In this document: positions 1 to 5,091 of the stretch, in pieces
How positions within the stretch are numbered: the first letter of the stretch is position 1
Layout of the letters: every line of letters begins with the position of its first letter
From: an uncultured Oscillospiraceae bacterium
Lineage (GTDB): Bacteria > Bacillota > Clostridia > Oscillospirales > Oscillospiraceae
Assembly: GCA_910587785.1 (NCBI GenBank)
Contig: CAJUOA010000142.1
Span: forward strand, 1 to 6,481
Length of the DNA: 6,481 nt
Reading direction: 5' to 3'
Translations under genes and position numbers: made by a program
Notes under the pieces: model-generated
Databases searched by the model: none
The model's input: the letters and a program-made list of their open reading frames with translations, nothing else
What the model was told of the DNA's origin: nothing

Positions 1-683
1 CGGTATCCACCAACGAGGCCAGACCGGTCCACACCGGCTCCCTCTTTGAGATCAACGAGTCGGACCTGACTGTGGTGTCCGTGGACGGCTTCCGTCTGGC
101 ACTCCGGCGGGAAAAACTGGACAAACCGGTCATGGGGGCCTTCAGCTTCGTTGCCCCCGGCGCCGCACTCAATGAGGTGGAGCGCATCTGCGGCGATACG
201 GACGACGAGGCGGTGATTACTCTTGGTAATCGCCATCTGCTCTTCCAGGTAGGCCCCACACAGCTCATCTGCCGCCGGCTGGAGGGGGACTTCCTGGACT
301 ACAAGTCCGCCATCCCCCGTTCCAACCCCACTGTAGTCACCGCGGAGACAAAGACGCTTACGGATTCTATCGAACGGGTGTCCGTCGTAATTTCAGAGAA
401 ACAGAAATCCCCCGTCCGCTGTGTCTTTGAGGACGGGCAGGTGCGCATGTCTGCCAAGACGGCCATCGGAGAAGCCAAGGACGTCTGCCCCGTGGAGGGC
501 GACGGCAGCAGCCTGGAGATCGGCTTCAACAACCGCTATCTCCTGGACGCTCTCAAGTACGCCCCGGCGGACAAGGTGCGCCTGGAGCTGAACACCGGCA
601 TCTCCCCCTGCATCCTCACGCCTGTGGAGGGGGAGGAGAATTTCCTGTACATGGTCCTGCCGGTGCGGCTGAAAAATAGTTGA
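1..683 (+). CDS. dnaN: DNA polymerase III beta subunit (sliding clamp), 3' part
   Basis: This is the C-terminal portion of the ring-shaped clamp that tethers DNA polymerase III to its template. The start and the first domain lie before the window. The reading frame is open from position 3 and gives 226 residues before TGA at 681-683, against a usual length of about 365-380. The first visible residues, ending TGSLFEI, followed by VVSVDGFRLALRRE, match the second clamp domain ('R..L.G.l.ei ... DG.RLA.R'). Third-domain features follow: the NNRYLLDAL segment, the SPCILTPV segment, and the near-terminal LPVRL, which in clamps lies by the pocket that binds polymerase and loader peptides. The tail KNS after PVRL is a short extension. 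An internal GTG at 72 opens the same frame but is not the start, because clamp sequence precedes it. The next gene begins 18 nt downstream. Identification is firm from motif content and from the dnaN-yaaA-recF order. Confidence 0.96.
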   Translation, partial: VSTNEARPVHTGSLFEINESDLTVVSVDGFRLALRREKLDKPVMGAFSFVAPGAALNEVERICGDTDDEAVITLGNRHLLFQVGPTQLICRRLEGDFLDYKSAIPRSNPTVVTAETKTLTDSIERVSVVISEKQKSPVRCVFEDGQVRMSAKTAIGEAKDVCPVEGDGSSLEIGFNNRYLLDALKYAPADKVRLELNTGISPCILTPVEGEENFLYMVLPVRLKNS

Positions 684-701
684 TGAAACTGGGTATAATT
701 C

Positions 702-917
702 ATGGAAACAATCACCATTACAACAGAGTTTATCCGTCTCCAGGACCTCATGAAGCTGGGAAACCTGGTGGGCTCCGGCGGGGAAGCCAAGGTGCGCATC
801 CAGGAGGGAGAGGTAAAGGTTGGAGGCGAGACCTGCCTCCAGCGGGGGAAGAAGCTCCGCCCAGGGGACGTGGTCACCTTCCGGGGGAAGGAGTACCGGG
901 TGGACCATGCGGATTGA
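702..917 (+). CDS. yaaA: S4-domain RNA-binding protein YaaA/RlbA family
   Basis: This is a 71-residue protein, essentially a single S4 RNA-binding domain. Residues 10-25 (FIRLQDLMKLGNLVGS) form the first helix, followed by GGEAKVRIQEGEVKVGGE (27-44) and RGKKLRPGDVV (48-58), the usual S4 pattern in which a Gly-Glu turn precedes a basic R-G-K-K-L stretch. In Firmicutes this small gene sits between dnaN and recF; the B. subtilis member (yaaA, also rlbA) is linked to large ribosomal subunit maturation. It is unrelated to E. coli YaaA. The family often has VNGE where this protein has VGGE. The Shine-Dalgarno match is poor (only GGG at 691-693), which suggests coupling to dnaN 18 nt upstream. Its 3' end overlaps recF by 11 nt. 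Family assignment is secure; the cellular role here is inferred from homologues. Confidence 0.93.
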   Translation: METITITTEFIRLQDLMKLGNLVGSGGEAKVRIQEGEVKVGGETCLQRGKKLRPGDVVTFRGKEYRVDHAD

Positions 918-2013
918 TCGCGTATATCTGGAGAACTTCCGGAACTACGCTGCCCAGACCGTGACCTTCCACCCGGCCTGCAACGTCATCTGCGGGGAGA
1001 ACGCCCAGGGGAAGACCAACCTTCTGGAGGCCCTCTGCTGCCTCTCCTGCGCCAAGAGCCACCGGACGAGGACAGATAAGGAGCTCATCCGCTTCGGCGC
1101 GGAGGGATTTGTCCTCCAGGGGGAAATCTTCTCCCGGGAACGGGAGTTCGTCAGCCGCCTTGAAGTCCGACGGGGGCGGCGGAAGGCCATGAGCGTCAAC
1201 AAGGTCCCGGCCAAGACGGCCTCGGAGCTCAGCGCGGTGCTGGGGACCATCTTCTTCTCCCCGGAGGACCTCCAGCTCATCCGGGCGGGGGCGGCGGAGC
1301 GCCGGCGCTTCCTGGACGCATCCCTCTCCCAGCTCCGGCCCCGGTACGCCGCGGCCCTCTCGGAGTACCAGCGGCTCCATGAGCACAAGACCCGGCTCCT
1401 GCGGGACTGCGCGGACCGGCCGGACCTTCTGGCCACCCTGCCGGACTTCAACCGCCGCATGGCGGAGACGGGGGCGGTGCTCATCCACTACCGGGCCCGG
1501 TTCACGGACCTCCTGGCCAGGTACGCCGCCGCCGCCCACCGGGAATGCTCCGGCGGAAAAGAGGAGCTGACGGCGGTCTACCGGACAGTCAGCGCCGTCA
1601 CGGACCCCTTCGCCCCCCACGAGGTCCTCCGGGAAGAGCTCCTGGAGCACCAGCGGCTCCACGAGGCGGCGGAGTTCTCCAGCCGGCAGTGCCTCTCCGG
1701 TCCCCACAAGGACGATCTGGAGGTGTTTTTAGGGGGCCTCAGCGCCCGGTCCTTCGCCTCCCAGGGGCAGACGCGGACGGCGGCGCTGTCCCTGAAGCTG
1801 GCCGCCCGGGAGATCCACAGGGACATCACCGGCGAGTACCCGGTCCTGCTCCTGGACGACGTGCTCAGCGAACTGGACCCCCGGCGGCAGGAGTTCGTCC
1901 TCAACCGCCTGGGGAGCGCCCAGGTGTTCATCACCTGCTGTGAGGAGGACCGGCTCCACCAGCTCTTGCAGGGGAATGTGTACTATGTCAGCGAGGGCCG
2001 GATTACGGAATAA
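907..2013 (+). CDS. recF: DNA replication and repair protein RecF
   Basis: RecF is an SMC-like ABC ATPase that binds gapped DNA and, with RecO and RecR, loads RecA at single-strand gaps and stalled forks. The protein has 368 residues, the usual family size. The start at 907 gives the canonical opening MRIDRVYLENFRNY; the same frame is open upstream to 820, but that extension lies inside the S4 gene and is not RecF-like. Visible motifs are Walker A GENAQGKTN (residues 30-38), the ABC signature region SQGQTRTAALSL (285-296), Walker B VLLLDD (313-318) and the D-loop SELD (321-324). SGPHKDDLEV, another RecF hallmark, precedes the signature. An AAGGAG at 888-893 is 13 nt from the ATG, rather far; GGGTGG lies nearer at 898-903. 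The 11-nt overlap with the S4 gene suggests translational coupling. No key residue is missing. Confidence 0.97.
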   Translation: MRIDRVYLENFRNYAAQTVTFHPACNVICGENAQGKTNLLEALCCLSCAKSHRTRTDKELIRFGAEGFVLQGEIFSREREFVSRLEVRRGRRKAMSVNKVPAKTASELSAVLGTIFFSPEDLQLIRAGAAERRRFLDASLSQLRPRYAAALSEYQRLHEHKTRLLRDCADRPDLLATLPDFNRRMAETGAVLIHYRARFTDLLARYAAAAHRECSGGKEELTAVYRTVSAVTDPFAPHEVLREELLEHQRLHEAAEFSSRQCLSGPHKDDLEVFLGGLSARSFASQGQTRTAALSLKLAAREIHRDITGEYPVLLLDDVLSELDPRRQEFVLNRLGSAQVFITCCEEDRLHQLLQGNVYYVSEGRITE

Positions 2014-2144
2014 ACAGGTCTGTCCTATCTCGCAGGTGCGGATGGCATCCGCCCCTGCGGGTGAGCCGGACGGCGGCGCGGCGGCATGACCGGACAGCGT
2101 ACTCTGCGAGAGTCACAGGCATAACGGACAAAAATGATAAATCT
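2014..2144 (+). other. 131-nt structured gap between recF and remB
   Basis: No convincing gene lies here. The region holds the palindrome at 2031-2059, a second small hairpin (ACTCT at 2101-2105 with AGAGT at 2109-2113), and an enclosing helix CTGTCC (2020-2025) with GGACAG (2092-2097). It also has an alternative helix TCTCGCAG (2028-2035) with CTGCGAGA (2104-2111), and the direct repeat CGGCGGC at 2071-2077 and 2079-2085. The last 25 nt before remB are AT-rich, unlike the rest. I see no -35/-10 pair worth naming and no T-tract. It could be an RNA leader, a mobile palindromic repeat insertion, or both. Confidence 0.6.
2031..2059 (+). repeat. 29-nt REP-like palindrome, copy 1
   Basis: This is a near-perfect inverted repeat: CGCAGG (2031-2036), unpaired T, GCGGAT (2038-2043), loop GGC, ATCCGC (2047-2052), unpaired C, CCTGCG (2054-2059). 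It makes 12 GC-rich pairs with one T/C mismatch. The bases that follow (GGTGAGCC) contain no T-run, so it does not fit a standard intrinsic terminator. Its 3' arm CCGCCCCTGC recurs as CCGCCCCTAC at 5031-5040 in another palindrome of the same 29-nt length, which suggests an interspersed repeat family. A role in 3'-end protection of upstream mRNA is possible but is inference. Confidence 0.7.
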
Positions 2145-2435
2145 ATGTATCTACACATCAGCAACAACATCTCCGTCTCCACGGAGGATATCATAGGGAT
2201 CTTTGACCTGGACAACGCCTCCACCGCGAAGGCCACCCGGGAGTACCTGCGGGCGGCTGAGGAGGAGGGCATGGTCATCAGCGCGGGGGCGGAACTGCCC
2301 AAGTCCCTGGTGGTCTGCTGTCCCAGGGGCAGCTGGCAGAGGGTCTATCTCTCCCCCATGGCCCCGGCCACCCTTCAGGGGCGGCTGGAGGCCCTCTCGC
2401 CCCTTTTTTCCCGACACAAGGAGGATACGCAATGA
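2145..2435 (+). CDS. remB: RemB-like extracellular matrix regulator (DUF370)
   Basis: This is a 96-residue protein of the RemA/RemB (DUF370) family. In B. subtilis, RemB (YaaB), encoded between recF and gyrB, is needed for activation of biofilm-matrix genes. Family features are the opening MYLHISNNISVSTEDIIGIFDLD (residues 1-23), PKSLVV in the middle, and VYLSPMAPATLQGRL near the end, matching the usual 'vylSpisS.TL..R'. The C-terminal tail, about 15 residues after that motif, is variable. A longer frame opens at a GTG at 2061 and would add 28 residues, but these are read from the hairpin-rich gap and look nothing like the family, so the ATG at 2145 is preferred. No clear Shine-Dalgarno sequence precedes it; the upstream bases are A-rich. 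The stop overlaps the gyrB start as ATGA (2432-2435), so translation of gyrB is probably coupled. Whether it controls matrix genes in this organism is unknown. Confidence 0.9.
   Translation: MYLHISNNISVSTEDIIGIFDLDNASTAKATREYLRAAEEEGMVISAGAELPKSLVVCCPRGSWQRVYLSPMAPATLQGRLEALSPLFSRHKEDTQ
2418..2424 (+). promoter_or_regulatory. Shine-Dalgarno of gyrB
   Basis: AAGGAGG lies inside the last codons of remB with 7 nt to the gyrB ATG at 2432. It is a full-strength site, in contrast to the weak or absent sites before the S4 gene, remB and the lipoprotein gene. It fixes the gyrB start and would let gyrB be translated more than remB from the same mRNA. Confidence 0.9.
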
Positions 2436-4384
2436 GCGATAAAATCGAAACCAGCGAGATGAACGTCACCCAGGTGGAGCACGAGTACGGCGGCTCCGAG
2501 ATCCAGGTCCTGGAGGGGCTGGAGGCGGTGCGCAAGCGCCCGGGCATGTACATCGGCTCCACCAGCGAGTCCGGACTACACCACCTGGTCTACGAGATCG
2601 TGGACAACGCCATCGACGAGGCTTTGGCCGGATTCTGCGACGAGATCACCGTCACCATCAACGACGGCGACACCATCACCGTCACCGACAACGGCCGGGG
2701 CATCCCTGTGGACACCCAGCCCCAGACCGGACGGCCCGCCCTGGAGGTGGTCTTCACCGTCCTCCACGCCGGGGGCAAGTTCGGCGGCGGGGGCTACAAG
2801 GTCTCCGGCGGACTCCACGGCGTGGGCGCCAGTGTGGTCAACGCTCTGAGCGAGTGGCTGGAGGTCCAGGTCCACAAGGACGGAAAGATCTACGAGATGA
2901 AGTTCGCCAGGGGGGCCATCACCCAGGAGATGAAGATCGTGGGGGAGACGGACCGGACCGGGAGCGTCATCACCTTCAAGCCGGACCCCGAGATGTTCGA
3001 CACCATCACCTTCAGCTATGAGACGATCCATACCCGGATGCGGCAGCAGGCGTTTTTGAACGCCGGAGTGCGCATTTTGACCTTCGACAAGCGCACGGAG
3101 CAGGAGATGTCGGACGAGATGTGCTATGAGGGCGGCATCCGGGAGTATGTGACGTGGCTCAACCAGAATAAGACGGCTGTCCACGAGGACGTGATCTACA
3201 TGGCCGGGCAGAAGGACGACTCCATGGTGGAGGTGGCCATGCAGTATAACGACGGCTACGCAGAGAACATCGTCTCCTTCGCCAACGACGTGCGCACGCC
3301 CGAGGGCGGGATGCACGAGGAGGGCTTCAAGCGGGCCCTCACCAACGCCCTGAACGCCTATGGCAAGAAGGCCAATATCCTGAAAAACGACGACAAGGTC
3401 TCCGGCGAGGACTGCCGGGAGGGCCTCACCTGCGTGATCGCCGTCAAGCTCACGGAGGCCCAGTTCGAGGGGCAGACCAAGGCAAAGCTGGGCAACGCCT
3501 CCATCCGCACCCTGACCATGTCCGTGGTGTCGGAGAAGCTGGAGGAGTACCTGGAGGAGAACCCCAAGGCCGCCCGGCTCATCCTGGACAAGGCCATGAT
3601 GGCCTCCCGGGCAAGGGAGGCGGCGCGAAAGGCGAAGGAGTCCGTCCGGCGGAAGACCGCCCTGGAGTCCGGGCAGATGCCCGACAAGCTGCAAGACTGC
3701 AACGAGCGGGACCCGGAGCTCTGCGAGCTCTACATCGTCGAGGGCGACTCCGCTGCGGGCTCCGCCATCCAGGGCCGGGACAGCCGCTTCCAGGCGATCC
3801 TCGCCATGTGGGGGAAGATGCTCAACGTGGAGAAGGCGCGGGCAGATAAAATCTATGGAAATGACAAGCTCTATCCGCTGGTCCTGGGCCTTGGCGCGGG
3901 TATCGGGGAGGAGTTCAACCTGGATAAGCTCCGTTACCATAAAATTATCATCATGGCCGATGCCGACGTGGACGGGGCCCATATCCGGACCCTGCTTCTG
4001 ACCTTCTTCTTCCGCTATATGCGGCCCCTCATTGAGAGGGGATATGTCTATTCCGCCGTGCCGCCCCTCTACAAGCTCACCCGGGGCAAGCAGCAGAAGG
4101 TGGCCTACTCCGACGAGGAGCGGGACGCCATCTCCGCCGAGATGCGGGGCGGCAACCCCAACGTGAAGGTGGAGATCAACCGCTTCAAGGGCTTGGGCGA
4201 GATGGACGCCCACGAGCTCTGGGACACCACCATGGACCCGGAGAAGCGGACCCTCCGCCGGATCACCCTGGACGACGCCGTGGCCGCGGACCAGGTCTTC
4301 ACCGTCCTCATGGGCGAGGAGGTGGAGCCCCGCAAGGAGTGGATCGAGCGGAACGCCAAGTACGCCATCAATCTGGATTACTAA
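2432..4384 (+). CDS. gyrB: DNA gyrase subunit B
   Basis: This is the ATPase subunit of gyrase, which powers negative supercoiling by the A2B2 enzyme. It is 650 residues, typical of the short Gram-positive form lacking the extra domain of the enterobacterial protein. The GHKL ATPase includes YEIVDNAIDEALAG (54-67) with general-base Glu55 and Mg-binding Asn59, DNGRGIPV (86-93) with the adenine-contacting Asp86, and LHGVGASVVNALS (128-140). QTKAKLGN (348-355) supplies the transducer lysine. The TOPRIM domain has EGDSAAGSA (437-445) with Glu437, and MADADVDGAHIRT (508-520) with metal-binding Asp510, Asp512 and Asp514. The C-terminal tail has FKGLGEM (585-591), WDTTMDPEKR and NLDY. Odd points are that usual EGDSAGGSAK is EGDSAAGSAI and usual PL(R/K)GK is AMWGK, so Trp460 sits where E. 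coli has Lys447. All catalytic residues are present, so the enzyme should be active. GyrB rather than ParE is chosen from the recF-gyrB-gyrA setting and 'MDPEKRTL' tail. Confidence 0.97.
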   Translation: MSDKIETSEMNVTQVEHEYGGSEIQVLEGLEAVRKRPGMYIGSTSESGLHHLVYEIVDNAIDEALAGFCDEITVTINDGDTITVTDNGRGIPVDTQPQTGRPALEVVFTVLHAGGKFGGGGYKVSGGLHGVGASVVNALSEWLEVQVHKDGKIYEMKFARGAITQEMKIVGETDRTGSVITFKPDPEMFDTITFSYETIHTRMRQQAFLNAGVRILTFDKRTEQEMSDEMCYEGGIREYVTWLNQNKTAVHEDVIYMAGQKDDSMVEVAMQYNDGYAENIVSFANDVRTPEGGMHEEGFKRALTNALNAYGKKANILKNDDKVSGEDCREGLTCVIAVKLTEAQFEGQTKAKLGNASIRTLTMSVVSEKLEEYLEENPKAARLILDKAMMASRAREAARKAKESVRRKTALESGQMPDKLQDCNERDPELCELYIVEGDSAAGSAIQGRDSRFQAILAMWGKMLNVEKARADKIYGNDKLYPLVLGLGAGIGEEFNLDKLRYHKIIIMADADVDGAHIRTLLLTFFFRYMRPLIERGYVYSAVPPLYKLTRGKQQKVAYSDEERDAISAEMRGGNPNVKVEINRFKGLGEMDAHELWDTTMDPEKRTLRRITLDDAVAADQVFTVLMGEEVEPRKEWIERNAKYAINLDY

Positions 4385-4387
4385 GCG

Positions 4388-5002
4388 ATGAAGAGCAGGG
4401 TCTTGATTTTGGCTGTCCTTCTGATGCTGGCCCTTTCCGCCTGCGACAGCGGGGAGCTGGAGCGCCTGCGCGCAGAAAATGAAGAGCTCCAGACCAAAGT
4501 CAGCGCCCTGGAGGAGAAAAACACCGCCCTCCGGGAAAAACTGAAAGAGCTGGAGAAGCCGAAAATCACGGAGAGCGAACGAGACGACAACCCCATTGAC
4601 CAGTTCTACCGCTCGCTGGAGGTCGACGGCTGTACGGCGTCCATGAATGCGCAAAATGAAAGCTGGGCGGACGCGTGGGAAGCGGAGGCCCGGGGCTTGG
4701 CGGACCAGTTAAAGTCCCATCTCCCACTCCAAGAGGACAGGGACCTGGTGGACGCCTATCTCAACGCCGTGGAGGAGCAGGTCCAGCGGGGGCAGATCAT
4801 GGCAATCTACCCCATCGCGGACCTGGAGCTCTCCCAGGAGGAGCGGTATCTCGTATCCGGGACCCTGCGGATGATCTTGATCCCCGGACAGCGGATCAGA
4901 GCCTGGCGGGACGCGTTTTATCAGCTCCTCTCGTTTCTGCCGGAGGTCTGGGACGACCAGTTCCTCTTTGACCCCGAGGCCGTCCATCTGGACCTGCCAT
5001 AG
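4388..5002 (+). CDS. Putative lipoprotein with leucine-zipper coiled coil
   Basis: I do not recognise a named family. The 204-residue product begins with a lysine-arginine n-region, a hydrophobic stretch (residues 5-16) and a lipobox LSAC (16-19), so Cys19 should be lipidated and the protein anchored outside the membrane. Residues 23-57 form a regular coiled coil: leucines at 27, 34, 41, 48 and 55 occupy one heptad position, and Leu24, Asn31, Val38, Asn45 and Leu52 the other. The two core asparagines are typical of parallel dimers. A mostly helical, acidic region (about 60-204) follows, with several Trp, Tyr and Phe residues and no motif I can name; Cys82 is the only other cysteine. The start is 3 nt after the gyrB stop with no real Shine-Dalgarno, so reinitiation after gyrB is likely. 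Codon use looks like its neighbours, with no sign of recent transfer. Coding status is well supported; function is unknown. Confidence 0.85.
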   Translation: MKSRVLILAVLLMLALSACDSGELERLRAENEELQTKVSALEEKNTALREKLKELEKPKITESERDDNPIDQFYRSLEVDGCTASMNAQNESWADAWEAEARGLADQLKSHLPLQEDRDLVDAYLNAVEEQVQRGQIMAIYPIADLELSQEERYLVSGTLRMILIPGQRIRAWRDAFYQLLSFLPEVWDDQFLFDPEAVHLDLP

Positions 5003-5010
5003 AGACAAGA

Positions 5011-5039
5011 TAGAAGCGGGCAAGCACTGCCCGCCCCTA
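5011..5039 (+). repeat. 29-nt REP-like palindrome, copy 2
   Basis: This is an inverted repeat: TAG (5011-5013), AA bulge, GCGGGCA (5016-5022), loop AGCAC, TGCCCGC (5028-5034), CC bulge, CTA (5037-5039). It makes ten pairs around an AA/CC internal loop. The 3' arm CCGCCCCTAC (5031-5040) matches copy 1 at 2049-2058 except for one A/G change. The 5' arm appears to have decayed from an expected GTAGGGGCGGG-type arm, which explains the internal loop. No T-run follows, so it is not a standard terminator. Confidence 0.68.
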
Positions 5040-5077
5040 CACATCCACATCAAGGAAAAGTACCGTATTCCTTACAC

Positions 5078-5085
5078 AGGGAGGT
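5078..5085 (+). promoter_or_regulatory. Shine-Dalgarno of gyrA (selects a TTG start)
   Basis: AGGGAGGT is a strong ribosome site with 7 nt between its last G (5084) and TTG at 5092. No ATG or GTG lies at a suitable distance in the gyrA frame, and the first in-frame ATG is at codon 28, next to the conserved GyrA start region. The site therefore decides in favour of the TTG start. Confidence 0.88.
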
Positions 5086-5091
5086 ATTCAT

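Larger units (their letters stand above)
5003..5091 (+). other. 89-nt gap between lipoprotein gene and gyrA
   Basis: The gap contains the palindrome at 5011-5039, a short inverted repeat AAGGAA (5052-5057) with TTCCTT (5068-5073), and the gyrA Shine-Dalgarno at 5078-5085. I see no T-tract terminator and no convincing -35/-10 pair, so gyrA may be read from the same upstream transcript. The AAGGAA/TTCCTT stem has a 10-nt loop and lies just before the ribosome site without covering it. Confidence 0.55.

Noticed and set aside
694..699. TATAAT just before the S4 gene as a promoter -10 box
   Set aside because: No acceptable -35 element at 16-18 nt upstream, and the TG of an extended -10 is one base out of place; too close to the start codon for a normal leader.
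730..738. TTATCCGTC as a DnaA box
   Set aside because: It has three mismatches to TTATCCACA, stands alone and lies inside a coding region.
820..906. Upstream extension of the recF frame
   Set aside because: The added residues come from another frame of the S4 gene and do not resemble RecF; MRIDRVYLENFRNY at 907 is the family start.
2031..2059. Hairpin as an intrinsic terminator of recF
   Set aside because: The stem is strong but no T-tract follows; downstream bases are GC-rich.
2086..2124. 12-codon ATG frame in the remB leader, a possible leader peptide
   Set aside because: No ribosome site, no regulatory codon run, and out of frame with remB; it could occur by chance.
2061..2144. GTG start giving a longer RemB
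   Set aside because: The 28 extra residues are translated from the hairpin-rich gap and DUF370 proteins begin at the M(Y/F)(L/I)H motif.
2576..4654. 692-codon open frame on the - strand opposite gyrB and the lipoprotein gene
   Set aside because: It is the mirror of GC-rich third positions in gyrB; the product is low-complexity (rich in Gly, Val, Leu, His), has no recognisable domain and covers a fully conserved + strand gene.
5011..5039. Hairpin as an intrinsic terminator before gyrA
   Set aside because: It is followed by CACATCCACATC, without a run of T.
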